A stretch of DNA of 64,000 bases from Stercorarius parasiticus (lineage: Eukaryota; Chordata; Aves; Charadriiformes; Stercorariidae), in NCBI GenBank assembly GCA_013396915.1, contig VWZL01000810.1, positions 62,001 to 126,000 of the forward strand. Direction: 5' to 3'. This document shows, piece after piece, positions 9,408 through 22,069 of this stretch. A program made the position numbers and the translations under genes. The notes under the pieces were generated by a model. That model made no database searches, was not told the DNA's origin, and saw only the letters and a list, made by a program, of their open reading frames with translations. How positions within the stretch are numbered: position 1 is the stretch's first letter; each line of letters opens with the position of its first letter.

Positions 9408-12400
9408 TTGCTAGGCAGTGACGGGGCTGCCTTTGTTGCAGTTGTCTTTGAGGCGCTGAAATGGGCTGCAATCAGGTGAAACCCTCTAGAAAGCAGGAAT
9501 ACAAAGAGGAAAAGGTAATGTAAAGCTTTTCAAGGCTTCGCCATGGCAGTGATGCACTCAGGTGTCTTGGCAATGATCCCTGTGTTCCTGGAATTGCACA
9601 GGGCAATGCTGACAGAAGCTGTCCTGTGGGATTGCCTTTGTCTTGTGAGTGATTCCCAGATGTTCGCCTGTGTGGGCCACTGCTGGCTTGAGCACCTCGG
9701 GGAGATTTCCACTGTCTTTGCAGTATGACAGACCTGGGCCCTGCACTGTGAGGCTTTCAGCTCCACAGCAGCTCCACGAAATGGTTAAGAAGCTAATGCA
9801 GTCTTTTGCAAACGGGCATGTTATTTTGTCTCCATCAAGCCTGCTGAACAGCGTACTGTCAGGTGTTTTCCCTGTAATTGCACGGTGTGGTGCTTGCCGT
9901 GTGATTCCCCTGCTGAAATAAAACACAGCACAACTGGCCAGCCAACGCCGCGAGCGAAGCTCCCAGGATGTGATGTTTCAGTGCAAGGTAAGAAAGATGT
10001 TTCTAGACTCTCCTCCCATCGCTGGCAGGTCAGTGATTTGTGCAGGTGAGAAATTTCTTCCCAGAGATGAGGAGGGAGAGGTATTCCCCACCACAGTCTC
10101 CGTCCCTTCTCTTTACTGTGGCCAGGGTGTGTGAGGGATTGAGCTGCTCGTGGTCTTGTGTTACTCATTTATCTGTGTGTCTTCACTGGAGCCGATGAGT
10201 ATGTAAAGGGAAATGCCTCAAGCGTTTTTAAAGTTGGGTGCCAGGCTGCATAAGGGTGATGGATGAGGGAGGAAGATAGTGAAGGGAGATGTCTCAAGTA
10301 TAACCTGAGCAATAATCCTGCCCAAATGTGAAGTTCTTGCTCAGGCAACACCATTGTGGGAGGCAAAACTTTGGCTGGGAGAGAAGTAAGAACCTGAAGC
10401 ACTGGTACTTTCAAAACAAGGGCGTGCTAAAACAAAAATCGTCAATTCTCCTGGCTTAGTCAGCTGTGAAGATTAGTGAAATGTTCAGTCCCACCTCTAC
10501 AGCATTTTGCAGTGACGGAGTTGTTCTAGAAATGGATTTTGTCCGTCTTTTGCCAGTAGTTGGGGACTGGGTAAGAAGAGCCAGTGGCTGGATCTTTTTG
10601 TACACATGATTTATTTCCCTACATTCTTTATTAGGGACATCTCTTTCTCTTCTAAGATACCTCACTTTTATTTTTAACACTGGATAAATATCAAATATTC
10701 CTCAAGAGAGATCTATGATTATGGCTCTGTTTTGACAGTTGAGAATAGTCCAACCGACATACTCGCTTCATCTGAAATGCTGCTATTTTGGGCTCTGTTT
10801 TTGTTTTTAGCCATCAGCGATAAGTTTGCATTTCCTATGGATGATATTTTGGGTTGACGTGAGTTGTTACAAATCAGGTCTGCAGTGGACCTGGCTGTAG
10901 TGTTTAAAACTCCACTGTGTAAAAGAGTTACCTCCTGTGTCGGTTTTGTTCTGTCATTTCTGTTTTGATACTCTTTCACCCCAAACAAAGCAGAATTAAA
11001 TCCCTGCATCCCATCTGGTCATCGCTAAATAATTTGGTTTACATCTTGCTGAAGCATTTTATAAGTGCTTCTGCAGAAAGACTTTTTTTCCCCTCCTTTT
11101 TTTGCCTTATGATAAAGACAAACTGAACTTTACAGGCACTTCTTTGGGAATCGGACATTTTCCAGCTATTATTTTGCAAACTATTAGAGCGGCAGATCGT
11201 GAGGTGGGAACCCAGTTATGCAAACAAAGCCACGTCACTCTTGGCCAAAAATAGCTTCAGTACATGTGCATTAAGGTGGAAACGGAGGCCTTTGGTGTAC
11301 ATACGGCAAACAGCGATGGGAGGGAGGCGAGAGGGAAGGCTGCAGCTTTTTGTTTAGAGCCTCTCAGGAGATATTTAGAGAAAGTGTGTTTTCCAGAGAC
11401 AAGCAGAGTATTGCTGCGTATAATTTCAGTGGGATAGGAGTCGCTGCCTTTCCTGTACAAAAAGGGGACAAGGGTTTTGAGAGATGGCACTCTGTTCCCA
11501 GGGGCGTTAATAATTTTTAACATCCAGGTCCCACGCAGAGCATGAAGAAATACTGGAGAATAGTTAAAAAATGTTTTCTTTCCGTTTTTTCCTCAGTCCA
11601 TTTCTAGCACAGCGAAAGCCTGTTCGTTTCTGCAGTCTCGTGTGATTCTCAAATAACCCGTCGGTTCCTTGCTGTGGGAGATGGTTTCACATCTCATTGC
11701 GGAGATGTTTCCTTTGCTACCTTGGCTTAAGTCTTCATCTGTTTTCATTTCAGCCTCCTCCAGCGCTGCAGTGCCCTAAATAATTTTGAGATCACCCTAC
11801 TAGCTGTTTGCTGTGTGCGTGTGGACGTGCTGCCTGTTACGTTTACTGGGTATTTGCAGCAGGGATGTGGTCTGGCTTCCTTTAATATGCTGCATGTTAC
11901 TCTCCACCAGGCTTAAAATAAACTTTTTTTTTTTATTTCTTCTCTAATATTGCTACACGGAGCTCCCTTTGCAGCCATGTGTTTAATTGCAGTTTGTTAT
12001 CTAGCTGTTAGGAGATCGTATAGCGTTTCTGGCCCAAGATACAGTTTTGGATCAATAGAGGAGATAAAGTAGGAACTCGGGTATGGAACATGCAGCTTGT
12101 AGGTGTGCAGATGTACTTTCTGTTGGATTCAAGCCTCCTTTTTATGAAGACTTGCAATTTCTTATCTCTCAATGCTTTTCTGGGATGGGTCGAAAGGGGC
12201 CTATAAAGTTGAACAAAGGCTTGCCGTCTTCTGTAATGGGCAAAGCAATTCCCAGGCACTCTTCATTACCTATTCCTCACAGAGGTTTTTTGTCTCAATT
12301 AGAAATCTTGTTCAAATTATCTCTATATTCATCCAGAATTGCAAGCGCCTATCAGAATATTTTACTTAACGTGTTCAAAGAGGAGTTCTCTATTCCTACT

Positions 12401-13140
12401 CCTCCTCTTTCCAAAGTTAGGAATAAACTTTTTCTTCTGCAAAAATTTCCAAACACAGGTGGGTTTGTTTTTTTTTTTTTATTGTTTAGATCCCCCCTCC
12501 AAGTTTTCTTATATGTGTGTGCCTGTTTCAAGCATTAGGATGTTTTGCCTCGTCCAAAGTTCAGCGTTTTCCACGCAGGGTTCCCATACATGTTGCGGTT
12601 TAGGTTGTGCCAATTGAGTATGGCTGTATTCCGAAATAGCTGACCTCAGCTGAGCATCAGCACGCCCAGCTACACAGAAGGGGGAGATTAGTGCTGATTT
12701 ATTGGCCTGTCAATTAAATAAGAGCACTAGGATTCTCGCTGCATGGCTGAGAGGTTAAATATTGTGGTCACAGCAAAAGATCAGTTTTCTTAAATGGAGC
12801 TTCTCGTTTCTATACATTTATGTTTAATTAAAATATTCCTATATCCTGCACTCTTCAGCATTAATTCTGAGATTTATTTTGAACCATTGCCAGGGGAATA
12901 CATTGTTATGGCGTCCTCTTTCCACATCTATTAGCAGGAAGAGGATAATTGAGGAAATCTCACACAGATTTAATTGGGGACTGAGGGCAGGAGCAGGGAG
13001 GAGGAGAAACACAACACAGAAGTAGGTCAGAAGTTTGGCGGTGGATAACTCTTGCTTGACACTGAGCGATTGAGCTGAGCGGCGCTGGTGTAGGCAGCCG
13101 TGGGTCTGTCACGATTTTGGGGTTAACCAGGTAATTGGTG
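9408..13140. other. Non-coding sequence, no gene recognised
   Basis: This stretch is unique, AT-leaning sequence after the CR1 end. I see no recognisable exon, RNA gene or transposon. Homopolymer T tracts lie near 11924-11935 and 12466-12480. A core resembling miR-9 occurs at 11996-12008 but lacks the rest of the mature sequence and the partner arm (see rejected items). Confidence 0.55.
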
Positions 13141-13172
13141 GTGGTGCGAAAGGAGTTGCCTCCCATATAGCT

Positions 13173-13297
13173 TATATAACGTGCCGCATATAGGCCAGTG
13201 CGCGGCCAGTCATTTCCGTGGCGCGGAGCATGGTGCAGCCGCCTCTGCGGGAGTCCCAAGGGCGGGCGGTGATCCCTCGTGGCTTTGTACAGCATGG
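13173..13297 (+). promoter_or_regulatory. Possible TATA promoter with CpG-rich first exon
   Basis: A clean TATATAA lies at 13173-13179 and is followed by a short CpG-dense stretch (about 13184-13280) that contrasts with the AT-leaning surroundings. About 55 bp after the TATA box an ATG (13230) sits in an optimal context (A at -3, G at +4). It opens 22 codons that run to a consensus-like splice donor, GG|GTAAGG, with the GT at 13298-13299. If unspliced, the frame stops at the TAA that overlaps the donor. The arrangement looks like promoter plus exon 1, but each signal is short and no partner exon was identified. It could be chance. Confidence 0.22.
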
Positions 13298-13329
13298 GTA
13301 AGGAAATGGGGGTGGCTGAGAGCAGTTCA

Positions 13330-16300
13330 GCCTGGTTTGGGGGCAGGCTTTGTGCAATTTTAAGCTCTAGTCAGGAAGGAAGGTGTCACGCGCCGTTTTG
13401 CAGCCGCCTGCGAGATGCTGGGGAGCAGCGTCCTTGCAGCAGGGATGAGCCCCGGGCCGTGCGGGGAATGTGTACTCCCTTTGCACCTTGTCGGCCCCTC
13501 CGCTTGTGCCGTGGAGCCACAGCTCTTGTGCTAGCAGCAAAGCTTCTGCAGCCTCTGGGGCAGGGTCAGGATCTTCTTCCAGTTATTATTCCGTTATTTG
13601 CTTTTTGCCTGATGTGACTGCAACACGTGGCACTGTTCTGCAAATCTGCATTAGGCGTTCCTTCCGCTGATGACGCTTCTGCTGTCTGGTTAGATCCACG
13701 TGCTAAAGTCTGGATGCACAGTGCAGATGCCTAAGCAGGCCACATGCAAAAACCTCGTGAAGCTGCAGTCTTTTGGTCGGGGCTCTAAAAATGTGCTGAT
13801 TTTCCTGGAGATGCTGCTCTGTTTTCTGGACCCAAGTGTAGTGGCTCCTCCATCCAGCTTTCAGACTCTGAAGTCCCACTTGCAGTGTAAACTTTGAGTC
13901 TATACTTTGGACTTTCTTTCTGTTCTGTGCCTGGACAGTCCCTAAGGCAAACCTGTACCGCGTGTGGCCCCTGGGCTGGGCTGCACCCCCAAAGCAGGTT
14001 CCTGCCCGCTGTGGGATACTGACGCACCAGCATCACCGTCCACGTGCGCCATGAACTGACTTGGGATGCACGGATATGACACCAGCAGCACATGGGGTGA
14101 TGTGGGTGTCGAGGGTACCTCCTCCAGGGACGGCAGACTTGACGGGGGAATGTGGTAGGCAGAAGCAGCAGAGGAGGAGAACCCCCAGTGCTCATGACTG
14201 GCAGTCTTTTTAGTTAGTAGCTCATTTGTGGTCTTTAACAGCCCACCCTGCCGGGGGTGTGGGCAGGAATGAGTTAGAGCTTCCCTACAGCCATGAGAGA
14301 AACAGCAGATAATCACAGTAAATTGTCCTATTCTTTAGCATCATCTTCCTGACTCACTGTGTGATACTGGAAAACTCATTGCTCCTGCCATACTTTGGCA
14401 TTCCCATCCCTCGAAGGGGCAGCGTAGCGCAGGCCTCCGTGCTGCAGCGTTGTGAGACTGTCGCATCCTCGTTGTTCGGATGCAAGAGATGTTGGGTATC
14501 AAAATGTTTAATTTGGTTTTATGCTGCTGGGATGGCAGTGCTTGATGCAGTCGTGTCCCTTGGGATGTTTTTGTCACTTGGGGGAAGGCCAGTAGTGTTG
14601 GTGCGTGGCATGAACTCTGTATTTGCTGTCTGGGATCGCTGTGTCCAGGGATGCTCGGGGTTAATGAGTGGAAAGAGACAGCCGGGGGATGGCCTGTGGA
14701 GTTGCCTATCGCCTGGGAGGAGAGGATGAACCACCACATGCGAGATGGCAGCTGGGCTGCCTGGGGGGCTGCAGTGATGACCAGGAGCAGAACTGGGTAC
14801 ACTTTGCACATTGTCTCCCAAAACTGGAGCTGGGCAAAGTTCGCGGCTGGTGCCTTTGGCAGGCCTGGCCCACTGCCGCGAGCCCTGTGGTTTGGCTCCA
14901 AGCCGGGAGGAAAACAGCTGGAGCGAGGGATGGCTCTGCCGTGTGTTTGTGGTTGAATATAGTTTGTGGCCTCCGGTGTGGACTGAGTCTGTTGTTCTGA
15001 GCTTGGGCAAACAGTAAGAAGCAGTGTTTGCCCTAAAGAGCCCACAATGCAAACACAGACAGGCACTTCCTAATAGACAAAGCAAAAGAAGAGAAGGGCT
15101 TTAATTACAAATCTTGCTGTTGAATATTTTTACTGGGTTTCCCGAAAGCCTCTTCCACCAGCATTGCCAACCTGAAGCATCAACAAATACAGCTCTGGCT
15201 TAGAAACTGAGGTAATTAAGAAATACAAACACACAGAAAAGGGTGGGGGTTATTTGCCTCTGTTTTTTGAGCCTTGAGGGAGTCTCTTCTCAAGCTTTTT
15301 CATGTAGTCTCACAGAGCAGAAACTTTTTGAACTTGTATTCAAAAAAAAAAAACCAAACAGAATTATTCTCATGATAGCAGCAGGTCACAGGCTGTTTCT
15401 CAGGCCACAGGACGGGGCAAAGCCCTGCCTGCCACTCGGGGCTTTCGCTGCCATACCTCGCTGCCAAGGTTTTTGGGTTTCTTTCCTCATTACTGCTTTC
15501 TAGGATCCTCCCCCCGTTGAAGCGTTGCGCTGTGGGTGCTGCTGTGGTGGTTAACCTGGGTATTTTCTCTGGGATGGGTCTTTCTTTCCAGCTACCAGCT
15601 GTACAGCCCACTGGGGCTGCAGATGTGTCGGCTTGTACTGGAACAGAATGTACCACAAATACAGTTTTCAAGGACGCGGCTTTATATACTACAGTGGCTG
15701 ATGTCAGAGGATGGAAAAGGTCTTGTTTTCTCCGGAAATCTTTATTCTTAATGTGCATTCGAGAGAGAGAGAGGCAAAAAAGTGTGTTCTGCTAAACCTA
15801 AGTTAAGAAGCTTGTTCAATTTTTAAACAGTTACATAAAGCCATCAAAGTCTGACAGGAGAGAGATGCAAGTTTGTGCAAAAGAGAAAGGGAAAAAGAAG
15901 GTGAAATGGAGTGTTCAAGTTAATTCCCCCAGGCTTACACCTAAAACAGCCTTAACTCAGAGATGAACCCACTCTTGCTCTTTTCTTTTTCTTCCTTTCT
16001 CATTTTTTCCCCTTTCTTGACAAAGGTCTTCGTGTTGCTGCACTCCTGGCTAAGTGTGAATGCTTCTTATGCCAACACTGCTGCTTTTACCAAGCCAGCT
16101 CGGGGTTCAAATAATCATTTCTCTGCTACCCTTGGGGAAGCAAACTTGTGGACATAAACAATGGGAATAGGGTCTGAAACACAGGCAGGGATCCCGGACT
16201 CCTGCATGGTTTTGCTCCTCAACAGCTAGGTCTATATGAGATTCCCTGTTTGCTACTGAAATGGTAACATTTGGGGTACTCGGCAGTACCAAGACTCAGG

Positions 16301-19300
16301 CCTCGGTGGGGAGCAAATGCTGCTTTGGCCCATGGCTCAGAGGCAGCTAAGCCTCCCCCCAAAAAGTCTGCCAGTTCCTGGTGGTGGCTTTTTCTTAATG
16401 AAAAAAGAAATTGGAAACATCGCTTGATGCAAGGCTGCCAAGGATCACAGCTAACTGCTGGGGGGGAGCGGGTGCAGGAGAAATTTGGGGCATATTCATG
16501 TCCCTTCCAAAAGGAACAAGTAGCGGTAGTCTGACGGGATGGCATTACAGTCACACTGTGCTGTACGAGTCTCATGATCAAAAACATACCTATCTGCGAA
16601 AGAGTGCAAGAAACAGCAATCAGACACAGTTTTGATGCCCTTACTAGTTTTGATGCACCTGGGACCAAATCCCTCTTGGGCACTGTGCTGTCAGTGGACC
16701 TGTGATGAGCAGTCAGAGGGGCATCTGATCACAACAGCCTCCGCTGTGACTGTGTAAGGTGCTGGAGGAATTCAGTTCGTGCCTTTTCCGGGCTGCTGGC
16801 TGTAACAGAGTGGGAGTATAAATTTTTCTTAGGAGCTCAGAGCTGGGAATTCATCTGCTGTCTTTGAGGGTTCTGAAACACAGTCATGGAGTTCAGACCC
16901 AGGTTTGACCTCGCATCTGCCGTTCATGTTTTCTTGGCCAGTTGTTTGACTTGAACACTGACATTCCTGTTTGAACTCAGAGGTTGGTAGGGCACTTTGC
17001 CTGCAGTCTTTGGACGCACTTTCCTGATCTTTAAGTTTACTGAGGTCCAGTTTTGAGGTCAGTTCTGATGGTGTTTGTCACTCCCTTTGCCAGAAGAGAA
17101 GAGATGGGCAAGCGGACTCTGAGCAACTCCCCGGCACCCCTTGACCATTGTCTTCCAGGTACTTTGCAGGTAGTGATTCAGGAGCTGAATGGCGCGCTCT
17201 TCGTTAGACAATAGATACTGGGTAAGGGCTCGTGCTATAGGATCACTTTTCTCTGGATAATGCATAGAGATGTTCCAGGTCTTTGAGTAATATTAATCTA
17301 TTTATATCTACTACCTAGATACTAGAAATCCATTATATCTGGTTCTGTCTAGACATGATCAAGGACATACTTTCAACTCCCATTATTTTTTGATGGCATT
17401 AATATTCAAGCGTGTCTTTGTCTTAAAATGTATTCTGAAAGCTGTAGTTATTGAGGAAATTCATTAAGAATAAAAAGAAGTCCTCTGACAAAAAGGGTGT
17501 CATATCACAGAAGTATCCATGGAGGGTAGCTGGCAGGGCTGCTATCGGAGTGCTTTCCTCCGATCACCACGACGACTCTGAGCTATCGTTCACGTGTGGC
17601 TGAATAGGCAAATGAAACTCAGAAAAGCCATATGATTTCCTCCGGGTCATGGAGGACGGCTGAATTAACTGCTCTTGACTCCCTGACCTCTGTATAGGTT
17701 ACGATCCTTTTTATTCAGTTGCCAAACTTTCTAATGTTGTATTAAATATCGAGAACCTGGCTTTGGTTAACCTTAGCCATTCACTTTCTTCACACCTGCT
17801 GTAAAGGAGATGTTTAGATGAAAACCTACCACACCTGTCATGAGCATAGTAATTGTTGGGATCGAATCTTGAGGAAATCACCGTTTAACAGTGCTTGGTT
17901 GGTAGCTGGAAGCCCTGGCTTGCCCCTCCTGGGAGAGTGCAGTGGAGGTGGGAGCCAGGAATCTTCTACTGGATTTTCCTTACATAATAAAGAGTTTTTG
18001 TCCGGAATGGATATATCTTCTTTTGTATGCACAACAAGGCTTTGTTCTAGGAGAGGCATTCCTAGAGAAAAGAGTTGGGAGGAAAAAATGCTCAAAATTC
18101 AGGTTTGCACAAGTCTGCCCTTTAAAACGTTAGTGGCATTTGAGACTCTGAAGTGCTCTCATGCTCTCTGTAAATCACACTGTTTCCTTCCTGTGTTTGA
18201 GAAGTGCCTGAGCCTCCTCTGAGCTCTCCACAAGCTGCAGGACCTCGATGTTTACTTTAGGGTACCTGACTCAATGGCATTATCTGTGTCTCGCAGCACT
18301 GTCTCCGCCCTGAAGGTCTGCAAATCTATTTTCAACATGATCAGAGCACAAAAGCTTCTGTACCCTTTATGCCTCTGAAGGGCAGCCCCTGTGTCTGCAT
18401 GGCAGTGTCCGAAGGGACTGACGGATTCGGTAGGACTGTGCCAAAGGTCTCAGTGTTGAGAAACTCGCTGTGTCAAGTTTTTTCTTCTACCTTCTTGTCA
18501 CAGGTTGGGGAAACTTTCCTCCTTTGATGCCCACATCACTGTGTGCGCTAAAGAGCTGCTAGTTGGACTGTTGACGTAGTTACAGTTTAGGGATAACTAA
18601 AGTGCTTCCCCCCATTTATATTGCTGGGGGAGTCTTCGGGATGACAGGAGCCGTATAAATACAAGTAATTGTCATTAGAAAAACTCGAAATATTTTTGCT
18701 CACACAGCCTCAGGTAAAGGACTAATAATGAAGATGGGCCACAAGGGAGCCAGTTCTTGCATAATTAAACCCACTGGTGTTTGTGTGACAGATGAAACAG
18801 AAATATTTTGGTCTGCTCAGTGGGGGTACAGCCACTGCTCAGTCAAAAATCATGTGGCAGGAAGAGAAAGAAGAGTTTGCAATTCCTGTGCCCAGTGTTG
18901 GCGTGCCTTAGGGTGAAAGGACGGTGCAGCGGGAGCTGAGGATGGCTTCAGCCAGGTGTGGAAGGCAGGAGGCCGTGGATCAGGCGGCTGCGGTGGTCTC
19001 AGTGGTGGAGAGCCCTGGTGTTGACTGATCAGTGAAAATGGGGAGACCGCTTTGATGCGTCTCTCCCAACAACACTCTGAATTTCCCGGGGGTTGAAGAA
19101 GGTTTTTGTAAATGAGAAGCAGAGGAATTTTGATGAAGCATCCGTCAAGGAACAAGGCGTAATAAGTTGGTGATGTAATGTGTATGCAGTGTCTCCTGGT
19201 GTTGTGTCTGCCTGATAGAGGCTGCCACACCTTTCCTGTGGGAATGGTGAAGTGCCGGCATCCTCATGGTAGACTTGGATAATGGGGACACTCAGAATTG

Positions 19301-22019
19301 ACCTTTACTTTTTAAGTTGAGACATGTAAGCTGGACTTTGTATGAACTTTGGAGAAGGGTGTGAGCTGACAGCAAGATGACGCTTGGAGGGTAACTATTT
19401 CGAAGTCGGCAATGCTTCCCAATAAACCATATCTCTGCGTATCCCTCAGCTTTCATTGCAGACATCATTTTGTACTTCCTGGACAGTTCGCAGTGTTCCT
19501 GTCCACCTCTCTTAGTCTGAACCCAGTTCTATGCTGGGTCTGAGATGGTGACAGTCAGAACTGTGCTGGGGACACAGCAGCGCTCCCAGGCTCGGACCTT
19601 TTACCTGTACAAACCTGCTGTGCAGATCTAACTTTCTGCTTTATCCAAACTTCCCAGCCCTAAGACTGAACCCCGATTTCTGTTTAAAGCATTGCAGCGG
19701 CAGCTTCTCAGGTGAGCTATCTTCGTTCTGGATGTGAGAAACCTGGCAGGGCTCCGCTTTGTTCCTGAGCTTTCAAAGTAGCATGCCTGAAATAGAAACA
19801 CCGCACAGGAAGGTCTCCAGTAAAAATTACTTCCAATAGGCAACCCTCATCTTGGATTATTCCCCTAAGGATCCAGTAAGATTTTGTGTTCTACTTGGAG
19901 CTCATCCCTGCGGGTTCAGTCCTGAGCCTTGTCATGGTGCCACAGGACGGGGCTCGAACACCCAGCTGGCTGCTGGTGGGAGATTTTCCCCTGTTGTGGA
20001 GCTCCCTGTTTCTCCGCTCCCACCTGGGAGGCGAGGAAGGCAGAGCAGCCAAGCAGCAGCACGACAGCAATCCCCAGCGGGTGGATGGTCCCATGGGGCT
20101 GTTGCACATCAGCATAATTGAGAGCAGTCCAAAGGATTTCTCCTGTGAATTAGACTGACTTACAGTGACTGCTCAGGGATAGAGAAAAACCTTTCCCTGT
20201 GGTGGCTCTGAGCCGTGCTAGGATCGGAGTGGGCTCCCAGCTGCTTCAGGAGGAGGAGATTGCAGCATTTATAACCTCTCCTGCACTCAGCAATGGAAGA
20301 ACAAATTGGAGGTCCCAGTGGGACCCATCTCCCACAATTCACCTTGTTTCTGAGGTTTTTGTTAACTGTGTCTAGCTTACGGGTAATGTGGGGCTCTCAA
20401 TGCTGTCTTTGTCTTTCTAGTGCCATTGGTACTGTTCTGAAAGTCAAGGTGGCTTTGTGGTGCCTGTGTTTCTACTAGGGATGGATTTTTGTTTTAACTG
20501 AAGTATTTGTCCTCATGGAGATTAGTTAGTCACTAATCTGTGGAGTATCTAGAAAGAGTGCTTGTCTTAACTCTTCTGGGCTGTGTCTCCAGCTACCAGG
20601 TCCTGGCTAGTCCTGGTCATGGTTCTGCCATGCAGACTCTTCTGCTTTCTTTCAAACACCACAGGTGTCCCGGATGCTGCTCTCTGAATTCTGCCTCTCC
20701 ATTTGTCTCTGCCTTTCTATCTTCTTGCTGTTGAAAAGAAGATGGGGGCGGGGGGGAGCAGTTTTGTGGCCTAAAGGGGTTCCCCAGTCTCTGGTAAATG
20801 TTGAGGTATCAGCAATCGTAAGAAGAGAGTCGAAATGAAATATCTTGCCTTCCTTTCCTAGCACAGCTCAGCTTGTCCATTTTGTCACCTGAACTTACAA
20901 GTATCCATCAGAGGATGGAGATTTGCATAATTAGTGTTTTTGAGGTGCCTTCTGAAACGCAGGAGAAGATACTCTTACTTGTCTCAGCTCTTATCTAATG
21001 AGGTGCTGACAAAGAGGTATCCATGGAGACATCCATTATAAGACAGTGTTCTGAAATTGGTTCTTTCCAAGGCCTGTTAAAATGCCAAAGGGTTTTCTTA
21101 AGCATAATTTATACCATTTCTTTGCTCCATCCCTAAACAAAAATAATTATGCCTGAGTATGATGAGAACCATAATTTTTAAAATGATGTTTGCAAGCTTT
21201 TATTAAGAAAGAGGGATAGGAGCAAATTGGGAGAAAGGTACTGAGTTTTTTAAGGTATCCTACGGGGTGTTTGAGCCTGTAGCCCTCTTGGCTGAAGAGC
21301 ATCACTGACCTCTGGGGCATGCTCAGCATCTAGCAACTCGCTTCATCTGTGTGCCTCAATGGTCCTGGGGTTGACTAAATTCTGTCCATCCAAGTTGGTC
21401 ATGGAGATCTTTTCCTGTGAGGGGGACACCTAAACATCCTCAGGAGGCTTCCGTGACCTCTTCCCAGGGGGTTGGAGTGGCGTGGCTGCGGTCACTGGTC
21501 TGTGGTGTTTGCCAGCCCGTTAGAAATTACGGGAAGAGTTTAGGTAGACAGGGCATAATCCTCTATTTTTGCAGACTTGGCAAACTTAGTGGGGCACATC
21601 ATTCTGGGGTTTTTGGAGACAGGTGATCACGTCAGTGTTGCAGTTTATGGATTTTCTTTTTAGATTTCCTCTCTGTGCTCCCCTCCCTACCATTGCTCCA
21701 GTCACAGCACTTTGCACTGTCACAACCCTCTTCAAGTCCTGAAAAAGATGTTTTGGGGAAATAGGGCTTTTCTGATGCAAGAACAGAGCTGGCAGGGTCG
21801 AGCTTCCTATCACGCAGCTCTACGTGCTGTGGCTTTCCCGCTGTAAGCCTTGAGTTCATACCTTTCTCTGTCCCGTGGCCGTGGGCTGGTCAGAGACATC
21901 TTTACGGGCTCAGGCAGTGTGGTGTTTTATGATTCTGCAGCTCACGTGTGTGTCTCTGGCTCTGACAATCTGCCCAGCATTTGTATATGAGCATTAGCTG
22001 TTGTTACAGCAATATGCTG
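13330..22019. other. Non-coding sequence, no gene recognised
   Basis: I see no recognisable exon or transposon. The longest frame in the window (241 codons, minus strand, 14341-15066) lies here. It has no domain-like features and overlaps competing frames, so I do not call it. The region contains a short GA run near 15751-15773 and A-runs near 15341-15352. It is probably intronic or intergenic. Confidence 0.55.
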
Positions 22020-22020
22020 T

Positions 22021-22066
22021 TAAAAAAAACCCAACTAAACAAACAAAAAAAACCAACAAAAAAAAG
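22021..22066. repeat. A-rich low-complexity tract
   Basis: The tract is made of A runs broken by CCA and CAA units (AAAAAAAACCCAACTAAAC-like). It has no transposon body upstream that I recognise, so it is listed as simple low-complexity sequence rather than a retroposon tail. Confidence 0.7.
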
Positions 22067-22069
22067 ATG

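Noticed and set aside
11996..12008. GTTATCTAGCTGT, matching the core of miR-9
   Set aside because: The flanking bases do not match the rest of the mature miR-9, and the expected partner arm is not found in the next 60 bases.
14341..15066. Longest open frame in the window, 241 codons, minus strand
   Set aside because: No domain, low-complexity-free but composition like random translation, overlapped by several equally open frames on both strands, and no promoter or splice context.
22021..22066. A-rich tract as a possible retroposon poly(A) tail
   Set aside because: No SINE or LINE body precedes it, no flanking target duplication was seen, and the interrupted pattern fits simple low-complexity sequence.
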